Source: Streptomyces sp. ISL-66
GTDB taxonomy: Bacteria > Actinomycetota > Actinomycetes > Streptomycetales > Streptomycetaceae
Length of the DNA stretch: 64,000 nucleotides
Direction: 5' to 3'
NCBI RefSeq assembly: GCF_018614135.1
Contig: NZ_JAGGOW010000040.1
Span: 1-64,000 of the forward strand
The position numbers were made by a program, and so were the translations under genes. The notes below the pieces were generated by a model that saw only the letters and a list, made by a program, of their open reading frames with translations, had not been told where the DNA came from and did not search any database. Below, in pieces: positions 6,714 to 14,218 of the stretch. Within the stretch, counting starts at the first letter, position 1. Each line of letters opens with the position of its first letter.

Positions 6714-8281
6714 CCGTGGACGCCTCCGCCGCCGAACCCGGCGGCCTCGCCCGCCGCGTAGAGCCCGGGCAGCGGGTCGCCCGTGTCCGTGAGGACGCGG
6801 GAGGAGAGGTCGGTCTGCAGGCCGCCCAGCGACTTGCGGGTCAGGATCGAGAGCCGGACGGCGATCAGCGGGCCCGCCGCCGGGTCCAGGATCCGGTGCG
6901 GGGCGGCGGTGCGGATCAGCTTGTCGCCGAGGTACTTGCGGGCTCCGTGGATCGCGGTGACCTGGAGGTCCTTGGTGAAGGGGTTGGCGATCTCCCGGTC
7001 CCGGGCGACGATTTCACGGCGCACCGTTTCCTCGTCCAGGAGTCCTTCCTTCGTGACCGCGTTCATGCCGCGCACGAGGGCGGAGAGGTCCTTCTCCACG
7101 ACGAAGTCGACGCCGCTGTCCATGAAGGCCTTCACCGGCCCGGGGACGGCCTGCCGGGCCCGGTCGATGACCCCGCGGACCGACTTTCCGGTGAGGTCCG
7201 GGTTCTGCTCGGAGCCCGAGAGTCCGAACTCCTTGCCGATGACGCGCTGGTTGAGGACGAACCAGGTGTGGTCGTGGCCGGTCTTCATGATGTGGTCGAG
7301 CGTGCCGAGGGTGTCGAAGCCCGGGAACAGCGGTACGGGCAGCCGCTTGCCCGTCGCGTCCAGCCAGAGCGAGGAGGGGCCGGGCAGGATGCGGATGCCG
7401 TGCTTGGCCCAGATCGGGTTCCAGTTCTCGATGCCCTCGGTGTAGTGCCACATCCGGTCCTTGTTGATGTGGCTGGCGCCCGCGGCCTCGGCGATGCCCA
7501 GCATCAGGCCGTCCACGTGCGCCGGGACCCCGGAGAGCAGCCGCTCCGGAGGGGTGCCGAGACGGGCCGGCCACTGCTTGCGCACCAGGTCGTGGTTGCC
7601 GCCGATGCCGCCGCTGGTCACGATCACGGCCTGGGCCCTCAGGGAGAACTCCCCGGTGGCCTCGCGGCCGCTCGCCGTGCCCCGTACGGCGTCGCAGGGG
7701 GCCAGGACCTCGCCGGTCACGGTGTCGAGCGTGCCCGTCGTGCGGGAGAGCCCGGTGACCCGGTGGCGGAACCTCAGCTGGACGAGGCCGCGGGCCACCC
7801 CGGCCCGTACGCGGCGCTCGAAGGGCTCCACCAGCCCGGGGCCGGTCCCCCAGGTGATGTGGAAGCGTGGGACGGAGTTGCCGTGGCCGTTGGCGTCGTA
7901 GCCGCCGCGCTCCGCCCAGCCGACGACGGGGAAGAAGCGGACGCCCTGGGCGTGCAGCCAGGGGCGCTTCTCGCCGGCCGCGAAGTCCACGTAGGCCTCG
8001 GCCCAGCGGCGCGGCCAGGCGTCCTCCTCGCGGTCGAAGCCGGCGGTGCCGGACCAGTCCTGGAGGGCCAGCTCGCGGGTGTCCTTGATCCGCATGCGGC
8101 GCTGCTCGGGCGAGTCGACGAAGAACAGGCCGCCGAAGGACCAGTGCGCCTGCCCGCCGATCGACTGTTCGGGCTCCTGGTCGAGCAGGATGACCTTGCG
8201 GCCGGCGTCGACGAGCTCGGCGGTGGCCACGAGACCCGCGAGTCCGGCCCCGATCACGATCACGTCTGCGTCGTACGTCAT
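6626..8281 (-). CDS. FAD-binding dehydrogenase (KstD-like)
   Basis: 551 residues. The N-terminal Rossmann motif VIGAGLAGLVATAEL (about 9-23) and a C-terminal FAD-contact segment (GLYAAGEAAGFGGGGVHG) place it in the fumarate reductase/3-ketosteroid dehydrogenase superfamily. It is nearest to the actinobacterial FAD-binding dehydrogenases of which M. tuberculosis Rv0785 is an example. The substrate is unknown; flavin-dependent redox chemistry on an organic acid or steroid-like molecule is inferred. No secretion signal. The stop falls inside the convergent ASCH gene. Confidence 0.88.
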   Translation of the reverse strand: MTYDADVIVIGAGLAGLVATAELVDAGRKVILLDQEPEQSIGGQAHWSFGGLFFVDSPEQRRMRIKDTRELALQDWSGTAGFDREEDAWPRRWAEAYVDFAAGEKRPWLHAQGVRFFPVVGWAERGGYDANGHGNSVPRFHITWGTGPGLVEPFERRVRAGVARGLVQLRFRHRVTGLSRTTGTLDTVTGEVLAPCDAVRGTASGREATGEFSLRAQAVIVTSGGIGGNHDLVRKQWPARLGTPPERLLSGVPAHVDGLMLGIAEAAGASHINKDRMWHYTEGIENWNPIWAKHGIRILPGPSSLWLDATGKRLPVPLFPGFDTLGTLDHIMKTGHDHTWFVLNQRVIGKEFGLSGSEQNPDLTGKSVRGVIDRARQAVPGPVKAFMDSGVDFVVEKDLSALVRGMNAVTKEGLLDEETVRREIVARDREIANPFTKDLQVTAIHGARKYLGDKLIRTAAPHRILDPAAGPLIAVRLSILTRKSLGGLQTDLSSRVLTDTGDPLPGLYAAGEAAGFGGGGVHGYRALEGTFLGGCIFSGRAAGRAAGAAVS

Positions 8282-8363
8282 GCGAAACCCGTCCTCCGTC
8301 GGTGGTGGGGCGATCCTTTGCTACGGAGCGGTAACCAGTCAACAGGAGTGGGAGAACGAAGCC

Positions 8364-8903
8364 ATGAGCGCGGCCGACGAGGTACTGGACGTGGTGGACC
8401 GGGAGGACCGGGTGACGGGGCGGGCGCGGCGCGGGGACGTGTACGCGGCCGGGCTCATCCACCGGTGCGTCTTCGTACTGGTCCGGGACGGTCTGGGACG
8501 GGTCTTCGTCCACCGGCGGACCGCGTCGAAGCTGGTCTTCCCCTCGCACTACGACATGTTCGTGGGCGGGGTGCTCGGCGCCGGCGAGAGCTACGCGCGG
8601 GCCGCGCTGCGGGAGGCCGAGGAGGAGCTGGGGGTGGCGGGGCTGGCGCAGCCGGAGCCGCTGTTCAAGTTCCTGTACGAGGGCCCGGGCGGTGCCTGGT
8701 GGTCGTACGTGCACGAGGTCCGCTGCGAGCTACCGGTCCACCCGCAGGTCTCGGAGGTGGCCTGGCACGCGTGGCTCCCGGAGGAGGAAGTGGCCGAACG
8801 GGCCGCGGACGGTTCCTGGCCGTGGGTGCCGGACGGGCTGGAGGCCTACCGGCGGCTGCGGGAGTTCCGGGGGCCGGCGGACGTCCGGTCGGAGCGCCGG
8901 TAG
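8364..8903 (+). CDS. Nudix hydrolase
   Basis: 179 residues. The complete Nudix box G-x5-E-x7-REAEEELGV lies at about 66-88. The N-terminal EVLDVVDREDRVTG strand and the HRRTASKLVFPSHYDMFVGGV segment match the YfcD/IDI-like branch, which acts on nucleoside or isoprenoid diphosphates; the true substrate is unknown. ATG 8364 has a purine-rich site (GGGAGAACGAAG) upstream. It is divergent from the FAD dehydrogenase and 25 bp ahead of the DUF202 pair. Confidence 0.9.
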   Translation: MSAADEVLDVVDREDRVTGRARRGDVYAAGLIHRCVFVLVRDGLGRVFVHRRTASKLVFPSHYDMFVGGVLGAGESYARAALREAEEELGVAGLAQPEPLFKFLYEGPGGAWWSYVHEVRCELPVHPQVSEVAWHAWLPEEEVAERAADGSWPWVPDGLEAYRRLREFRGPADVRSERR

Positions 8904-8928
8904 GGCGGGGCCCCAGTAGATTGGCCGG

Positions 8929-9327
8929 GTGATCGACTTCGTCAAGGACGTGCGGCTCTGGTTCGCCCCCGAGCGGGTGAAGGAGGAGGGCGAGACCCCC
9001 GACTACCGTTTCTCGCTGGCCAACGAGCGCACCTTCCTGGCCTGGATCCGGACCGCCCTGGCCCTGGTCGGCGGCGGGTTCGCCGTGGACCAGTTCCTGC
9101 CCGACCTGCGGTGGGGGGTGCGCGTCGGGATGGCGTTCGCGCTGCTCGCGGTGGGCGCGGCCTGCGCGCTGCGGGCGGTGAACCACTGGATGCGGTGCGA
9201 ACGGGCGATGCGGCGCGGCGAGGACCTGCCGCTGTCCCGGTTCCCGGTGGTGCTGAGCCTGGGAGTGGGGCTGGTGGCGGTGGCGATGGTGGTGGTCGTG
9301 CTGCTGGGCTGGACCACGGGGCGGTGA
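8929..9327 (+). CDS. DUF202 membrane protein (YidH-like)
   Basis: 132 residues. The N-terminal RFSLANERTFLAWIRTALALVGGG segment is the DUF202 signature, followed by three predicted membrane helices. This is the E. coli YidH family, inner-membrane proteins of unknown function. The GTG start at 8929 fits the family N-terminus. The stop overlaps the GTG of a second DUF202 gene (GTGA), so the two are translationally coupled and probably form a complex. Confidence 0.9.
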   Translation: MIDFVKDVRLWFAPERVKEEGETPDYRFSLANERTFLAWIRTALALVGGGFAVDQFLPDLRWGVRVGMAFALLAVGAACALRAVNHWMRCERAMRRGEDLPLSRFPVVLSLGVGLVAVAMVVVVLLGWTTGR

Positions 9328-9647
9328 ACACCCCGGCCGGGGCGGACGCCCGTGACGCCGGGCTGCAGCCGGAGCGGACCCGGCTCGCGTGGCGGCGTAC
9401 GACGCTGTCGTGCTCGGTGACGGCCGTGCTGGCGCTGCGCCACGCCCTGCACGGAAGCGGCTCCCCGGTGGCGCTGGCCGGGGTGGCGGTGATCGCGCTG
9501 CTCTGGGTGGCGTTCCTGTGGGTGGCGCACCGGCGGGTGCGGGGGCTGGCGGCGGCGCGGCCGGGCGCTCCTTCGCCGGGTGCGGTGCTGGCGGCGACGG
9601 CGTGCACGGTGGCGTTCGCCGTCTTCGCGATGGCGCTCATCGTCTGA
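9324..9647 (+). CDS. DUF202 membrane protein (YidG-like)
   Basis: 107 residues. The LQPERTRLAWRRTTLSCSVTAVLAL segment is the shorter form of the DUF202 motif (L-x-x-E-R-T-x-L-A-W-x-R-T), followed by two more hydrophobic segments. The start GTG overlaps the upstream stop by 4 nt. Adjacent long and short DUF202 genes recall E. coli yidH/yidG. Function unknown. Confidence 0.88.
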   Translation: MNTPAGADARDAGLQPERTRLAWRRTTLSCSVTAVLALRHALHGSGSPVALAGVAVIALLWVAFLWVAHRRVRGLAAARPGAPSPGAVLAATACTVAFAVFAMALIV

Positions 9648-9770
9648 GGGATCAGCATCGGGGCGCTCATCGTCCGACCCGACGAACCGATGATCCGCCT
9701 TTGCGCGCCACTCCGGCGCGCAGCGGACACAACGGGCGATACGGGCCCGTCCCCCACTAGCCTCGGCGCC

Positions 9771-10067
9771 ATGACGACCATGCACCGAGAGCACCCCACG
9801 GACGAGCACGCGCACGGTCCGGACTGCGGCCACACGCGGGTCGAGCACGGCGACCACGTCGACTACGCGCACGACGGACACCTGCACCGCGAGCACTCCG
9901 GCCACTGGGACGAATGCGAGCCGGCCGCGCACACCGAGCACGTGGCCCACGCGCACGCGCACGGCTCGGACTGCGGGCACGCGTCCGTCCGGCACGGGGA
10001 CCACGTCGACTACCTGCACGACGGCCACCGGCACGCCGAGCACGACGGCCACTACGACGACCACTGA
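9771..10067 (+). CDS. Histidine-rich repeat protein, probable metal binder
   Basis: 98 residues, about a quarter of them histidine, plus many Asp/Glu. It consists of two copies of a roughly 35-residue unit with the pattern HAHG-x-DCGH-x2-V-x-HGDHVDY-x-HDGH-x-H, the second near residue 60. Each copy has one cysteine in DCGH. There is no signal peptide, so it should be cytoplasmic. Binding or buffering of Zn, Ni, Co or Cu is inferred from composition. Similar proteins are known in Streptomyces without defined function. ATG 9771 is used; it lies between the DUF202 pair and the MBL hydrolase. Confidence 0.82.
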   Translation: MTTMHREHPTDEHAHGPDCGHTRVEHGDHVDYAHDGHLHREHSGHWDECEPAAHTEHVAHAHAHGSDCGHASVRHGDHVDYLHDGHRHAEHDGHYDDH

Positions 10068-10160
10068 CGGGGCCTGACGACCGCGCCCCCGCCCTCCCCC
10101 CGCGCCGCCGCGACTGACAGGATGCCGACGGCCCGTCACAGCGACCCGGGGAGCACGCGG

Positions 10161-11072
10161 ATGCCCGTAGCAGAGCCGTACCTCGTCCAGCCCGCGGCCG
10201 GGGTGTACGCCTACGTGCAGCCCGACGGCGGCTGGTGTCTGAACAACGCCGGCTTCGTGACCGGCGGCGGGCGGACCCTGCTCGTGGACACCGCCGCCAC
10301 CGAGCGGAGGGCGCTGGCCCTGGGGGCCGCGGTGGAGGCCGCCGGGGCGCCCCTCCCCCGCACGGTGGTCAACACCCACCACCACGGCGACCACACCTAC
10401 GGCAACGGCGTGTTCGCGCCCGGGGCGCTGGTCCTGGGGCACGAGAACGCCCGGTCCGAGCAGCTCGCCGCCGGGCACCAGTTGGAGATGATCTGGCCGG
10501 CGACCGATTTCGGCGCGATAGACATCACCGCGCCCGACCTGACGTACAGCGACCGCATGACGCTGTACGTCGGGGAGACCGAGGTGCGGGTCATCCACCC
10601 GGGCGTCGCGCACACCACCGGCGACTCGATCGTGTGGCTGCCCGAGCAGCGCGTCGTGTTCACGGGGGACCTGGTCTTCGCGGAGGGCACGCCGTTCCTG
10701 GCGATGGGCTCGCTGGCCGGGTCGCTGCGGGCGCTGGAGCTGCTGCGCTCGCTGGGCGCGGAGACGGTCGTACCGGGCCACGGCCCGCTGACGGACCCCG
10801 GCGCCTACGAGGCCACCGAGCGCTATCTGCGGTACGTGGCCGAGCTCGCCCGGGAGGGCCGCGCGAAGGGGCTGACCCCCCTGGAGGCGGCCCGGCAGGC
10901 CGATCTCGGCGAGTTCGCGGCCTGGCGGGAGAGCGAGCGGCTGGTGGCCAACCTGCACCGGGCGTACGCGGAGCTGGCCGGGGAGCCGGAGGGCGTCCCG
11001 CTGGACATCCTGGGGGTGCTGCGGGACATGACGGTGATGAACGGCGGGACGCCGATCCTCTGCCACGCCTGA
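10161..11072 (+). CDS. Metallo-beta-lactamase-fold hydrolase
   Basis: 303 residues. The metal motif HHHGDH lies at 73-78; the other ligands are the His in GVAHTTGDS, the Asp in VVFTGDLVF and the His in VVPGHGPL, so a complete dinuclear site is present. It resembles cytoplasmic MBL-fold hydrolases of the glyoxalase II/quinoprotein-relay type; the substrate is unknown. ATG 10161 is preferred over ATG 10122 because GGGGAG (about 10147-10152) precedes it and the extra residues are not conserved-looking. It is followed by the TetR-type operator at 11133. Confidence 0.88.
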   Translation: MPVAEPYLVQPAAGVYAYVQPDGGWCLNNAGFVTGGGRTLLVDTAATERRALALGAAVEAAGAPLPRTVVNTHHHGDHTYGNGVFAPGALVLGHENARSEQLAAGHQLEMIWPATDFGAIDITAPDLTYSDRMTLYVGETEVRVIHPGVAHTTGDSIVWLPEQRVVFTGDLVFAEGTPFLAMGSLAGSLRALELLRSLGAETVVPGHGPLTDPGAYEATERYLRYVAELAREGRAKGLTPLEAARQADLGEFAAWRESERLVANLHRAYAELAGEPEGVPLDILGVLRDMTVMNGGTPILCHA

Positions 11073-11132
11073 TCCGGGCGGCCGGCCGGAGGTGTTTCTT
11101 CGACTCGCTTTCTTCGGCCCGCCCCTGGACGG

Positions 11133-11152
11133 CATACCGACTGGTCGGCATG
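11133..11152. promoter_or_regulatory. TetR-type operator before the kinase/dehydrogenase unit
   Basis: CATACCGACTGGTCGGCATG is a 20-bp palindrome with two mismatched pairs, 50 bp before the kinase start. The 13-nt core ACCAGTCGGTATG (reverse strand) recurs exactly upstream of the SDR gene at 17012-17024, flanking the same TetR gene. The repeat argues strongly for an operator of the TetR at 13557-14165. Confidence 0.65.
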
Positions 11153-11202
11153 ATGGGTCGCGTCCGTTCCGTCACCGACAACTCCGTACGGAGGTGCGCA
11201 CC

Positions 11203-12261
11203 ATGACCGCAGCGCCGCCATCGCCATCGGCCCCATGCGGCCCGCGAGGCCTCGATCTGGAGCGGCTGCGAGGCCATCTCGACCGAGTACGGCCGGGCCT
11301 CGTGGCCGGGCCGCTGACCGGCCGGCTGATCGAGGGCGGCCGCTCGAACCTGACCTACGAGGTCGGCGACGGCGGCTCCCGCTGGGTGGTGCGCAGGCCG
11401 CCGCTGGGCCACGTACTGGCGACCGCGCACGATATGCGGCGCGAGCACCGGGTCATCGCCGCCCTGCACGGCACGGCGGTCCCGGTGCCCGAGCCGCTGC
11501 TGCTCTGCGAGGACGAGTCGGTGCTGGGAGCGCCGTTCTACGTCATGGAGTACGTGGACGGGGTGCCCTTCCGCACGGCCGGCCAGCTGGCCGCGCTCGG
11601 CCCCGAGCGGACCCGCCGGGCGGTACTGGGCCTCGTGGACACCCTGGTCGACCTGCACGCGGTGGACCCCGAGGCGGTGGGGCTGGGCGATTTCGGCCGG
11701 CCCGAGGGCTTCCTGGACCGGCAGCTGCGGCGCTGGGGCAAGCAGCTCGCGGCCTCCCGGGGGCGGGAACTGGCCGGGATCGACGAACTGCACGGCGCGC
11801 TCGGCCGCGCCCTGCCGGACTCCCCCGCGCCCACGGTGGTGCACGGGGACTTCCGGCTCGACAACGTGCTGATCGGGGGATCCCCGTCCGGCACCGACAC
11901 GATCCGGGCGGTGCTGGACTGGGAGATGTCCACCCTCGGCGACCCGCTGACCGACCTCGGGCTGCTGGTGATGTACAGCTCCGACCTGGGTCTGACCGAC
12001 TCCCCGGTCAGCACGACCAGCGGCGCACCCGGCCACCCCTCGCCCGCCGAGCTGATCGAGCGGTACGCGGCGCGCTCGGGCCGGGACGCCTCGCGGATCG
12101 CCTGGTACACGGCCTTCGCGTGGTTCAAGCTCGCGGTGATCCTCGAGGGCATCCACTACCGCTTCACGCTCGGGCAGACCGTCGGCGCGGGCTTCGACCG
12201 GATCGGCGAGCTGGTTCCGGTCTTCATCGAGCACGGTCTGACCACCCTCCAGGAAGGCTGA
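11203..12261 (+). CDS. APH-family phosphotransferase, probable hydroxyacyl-CoA kinase
   Basis: 352 residues with the aminoglycoside phosphotransferase/ACAD10-11 kinase fold. The catalytic loop VVHGDFRLDNVLI (His near 214) and the metal-binding VLDWEMSTLGDP are both intact. An RSNLTYEV nucleotide-binding strand lies near residue 40. Its direct neighbour is an acyl-CoA dehydrogenase, the same pairing as LvaA/LvaC in Pseudomonas and the fused mammalian ACAD10/11, where 4-hydroxyacyl-CoAs are phosphorylated. That substrate class is inferred. GAGG about 8 nt before ATG 11203 sets the start. Regulated by the operator at 11133. Confidence 0.85.
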   Translation: MTAAPPSPSAPCGPRGLDLERLRGHLDRVRPGLVAGPLTGRLIEGGRSNLTYEVGDGGSRWVVRRPPLGHVLATAHDMRREHRVIAALHGTAVPVPEPLLLCEDESVLGAPFYVMEYVDGVPFRTAGQLAALGPERTRRAVLGLVDTLVDLHAVDPEAVGLGDFGRPEGFLDRQLRRWGKQLAASRGRELAGIDELHGALGRALPDSPAPTVVHGDFRLDNVLIGGSPSGTDTIRAVLDWEMSTLGDPLTDLGLLVMYSSDLGLTDSPVSTTSGAPGHPSPAELIERYAARSGRDASRIAWYTAFAWFKLAVILEGIHYRFTLGQTVGAGFDRIGELVPVFIEHGLTTLQEG

Positions 12262-12270
12262 GGAGCCACG

Positions 12271-13488
12271 ATGGATTTCGCATTCGACGCCCGGACCGAG
12301 GAACTGCGCGGACGGCTGCTCGCGTTCATGGAGGAGTACGTCTACCCGGCGGAACCCGTCGCCGCCGAGCAGCGCGCGCGGCTGGCCTCGCCCTGGGACA
12401 CCCCGGCCGTGTTCGGTGAACTGAAGGCCGAGGCGCGCCGTCAGGGGCTCTGGAACCTCTTCTTGCCGGATGCCGAGTACGGCGCCGGTCTCACCAACGT
12501 GCAGTACGCCCCGCTCGCCGAGATCACGGGCCGCAGCCCGCACCTGGCACCGATGGCGACGAACTGCGCGGCCCCGGACACCGGGAACATGGAGCTGCTC
12601 GCGCAGTTCGCAAGCGAGGAGCAGAAGAAGCAGTGGCTGGAGCCGCTGCTGGCCGGGGAGATCCGGTCGGCCTTCGCGATGACCGAGCCCGAGGTGGCCT
12701 CCTCGGACGCGACGAACATCGAGACCCGGATCGAGCGGGCGGGTGAGGAGTACGTGGTCACCGGCCGCAAGTGGTTCATCTCCGGCGCCATGAACCCGGA
12801 TTGCAAGGTCTTCATCGTCATGGGCAAGACCGACCCCGACGGGGCCGACCCGCGCCGCCAGCAGTCCATGGTCCTGGTCCCCCGCGACGCCCCGGGCGTC
12901 GAGGTCCGGCGGGCGATGACGGTGTACGGGTACGAGGACCACGACCACGGCGGCCACGCCGAGGTCGTCTTCGACGGGGTCCGGGTCCCGGCGGCGAACC
13001 TGATCGGCGAGGAGGGCGACGGCTTCGCCATCGCCCAGGCCCGGCTGGGGCCGGGCCGGATCCACCACTGCATGCGGCTCATCGGGATGGCGGAGCGCGC
13101 CATCGAGCTGATGTGCCGGCGCGCGATCGGCCGTACGGCTTTCGGCAAGGAGCTGGCCGCGCAGGGCGTCGTGCAGAACTGGATCGCGGACGCCCGGGTG
13201 ACGGTCGAGCAGCTGCGGCTGCTGGTGCTGAAGACGGCCTGGCTGATGGACACGGTCGGGAACCGGGGCGCGCACACGGAGATCCAGGCCATCAAGATCG
13301 CGACTCCGCGGGCGGTCGTCGGGATCCTCGACCAGGCGGTGCAGCTGCACGGCGCGGGCGGGGTGAGCCAGGACTTCCCGCTGGCCGAGCTGTGGGCGGC
13401 GGCGCGGACGCTGCGGCTGGCGGACGGGCCGGACGAGGTGCACCAGCGCTCGCTGGCGTACCGGGAGCTCAAGCAGTACCGGGGCTAG
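12271..13488 (+). CDS. Acyl-CoA dehydrogenase (ACAD11-type)
   Basis: 405 residues. Typical FAD-dependent acyl-CoA dehydrogenase layout: an N-terminal helical domain, the FAMTEPEVASSDATNIET flavin/substrate segment, a beta domain ending in VPAANLIGEEGDGF, and a C-terminal helical domain with QLHGAGGVSQDFPLA. The RIHHCMRLIG segment and the pairing with an APH kinase 9 bp upstream point to the ACAD10/11-LvaC subgroup, which processes phosphorylated 4-hydroxyacyl-CoA rather than simple beta-oxidation substrates. It ends at a strong hairpin shared with the convergent TetR gene. Confidence 0.9.
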   Translation: MDFAFDARTEELRGRLLAFMEEYVYPAEPVAAEQRARLASPWDTPAVFGELKAEARRQGLWNLFLPDAEYGAGLTNVQYAPLAEITGRSPHLAPMATNCAAPDTGNMELLAQFASEEQKKQWLEPLLAGEIRSAFAMTEPEVASSDATNIETRIERAGEEYVVTGRKWFISGAMNPDCKVFIVMGKTDPDGADPRRQQSMVLVPRDAPGVEVRRAMTVYGYEDHDHGGHAEVVFDGVRVPAANLIGEEGDGFAIAQARLGPGRIHHCMRLIGMAERAIELMCRRAIGRTAFGKELAAQGVVQNWIADARVTVEQLRLLVLKTAWLMDTVGNRGAHTEIQAIKIATPRAVVGILDQAVQLHGAGGVSQDFPLAELWAAARTLRLADGPDEVHQRSLAYRELKQYRG

Positions 13489-13552
13489 CGTCCCAGCGCG
13501 CCTCGGCCGGTCCGTACGCGCGCGGGCCGGCGGGCTACACCGACTATCCCGC

Positions 13553-13581
13553 GCTCCTACGGGCGCAGCGCCCGTAGGAGC
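13553..13581. terminator. Perfect 14-bp hairpin between convergent genes
   Basis: GCTCCTACGGGCGC (13553-13566) and its exact complement GCGCCCGTAGGAGC (13568-13581) are separated by one base. The structure overlaps the last codons of the TetR gene and should end transcription from both sides. Confidence 0.8.
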
Positions 13582-14165
13582 AGGTCCGCGAGGTGGTCGG
13601 CCACCTGCTGCGGGGTGAGCGGGCCGTCCTCCCGGTACCAGGTCGACAGGTGGTGGACGGAACCGAAGTGGTAGTCCACCACCAGGTCGGCCGGGGTCGC
13701 GGTGGAGAAGACCCCGGTGCGCTGGCCCTCCTCGACCAGCGCCCGGAACCGCTCGTGGTAGCGCCGGCGCTCCGCCCGCACCTGCTTGAACTTCTCCGGG
13801 CTCAGCTGGTGCATCGACCGGAAGAAGATCGACGCGTCGTCGAGGTTCTCGATGGTGGTGACCACCACGTCGGCGGCCGCGGCGCGCAGCCGCTCCTCGA
13901 CGGGCGCACCGGATTCGGCCACCGCGTCGAGCCGCTGCTGCTGGAGCCGCAGCATGCGCGCGTACACCTCGTGCAGCAGATCGTCCTTGGAACCGAAGTA
14001 GTGGTAGAGCGCGCCCTTGGTGACCCCGGCCGCCTCGACGATCTCCTGCACCGAGGTCCGGTCGTAGCCGCGCTCGGCGAACAGCCTGGTCGCGACGGCC
14101 AACAGCCGCTGCGGTACCGGGGCCTCGTGTGCGCCGACGGTCTCCGTCGTGGTCCTGGCGGCCAT
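13557..14165 (-). CDS. TetR-family regulator of the acyl-CoA cluster
   Basis: 202 residues. The N-terminal helix-turn-helix is clear (RLFAERGYDRTSVQEIVEA, then TKGALYHYFGSKDDLLHEV). The rest is an all-helical ligand domain. It lies between the kinase/dehydrogenase unit and the ligase/SDR unit, and both carry the same palindrome (11133, 17009), so it is the likely local repressor, with an acyl-CoA as plausible ligand. ATG 14165 is preceded by GAAAGGAAGG. Transcribed in the same direction as the ligase, 53 bp downstream of it. Confidence 0.88.
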   Translation of the reverse strand: MAARTTTETVGAHEAPVPQRLLAVATRLFAERGYDRTSVQEIVEAAGVTKGALYHYFGSKDDLLHEVYARMLRLQQQRLDAVAESGAPVEERLRAAAADVVVTTIENLDDASIFFRSMHQLSPEKFKQVRAERRRYHERFRALVEEGQRTGVFSTATPADLVVDYHFGSVHHLSTWYREDGPLTPQQVADHLADLLLRALRP

Positions 14166-14218
14166 GGCGCTCGCCTTCCTTTCGTGATCCCTCGCGTCGA
14201 CCCGGCCCGCGGCTCTTT

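Noticed and set aside
6497-8932. 811-codon plus-strand frame
   Set aside because: Antisense of the FAD dehydrogenase, then out of frame over the Nudix gene.
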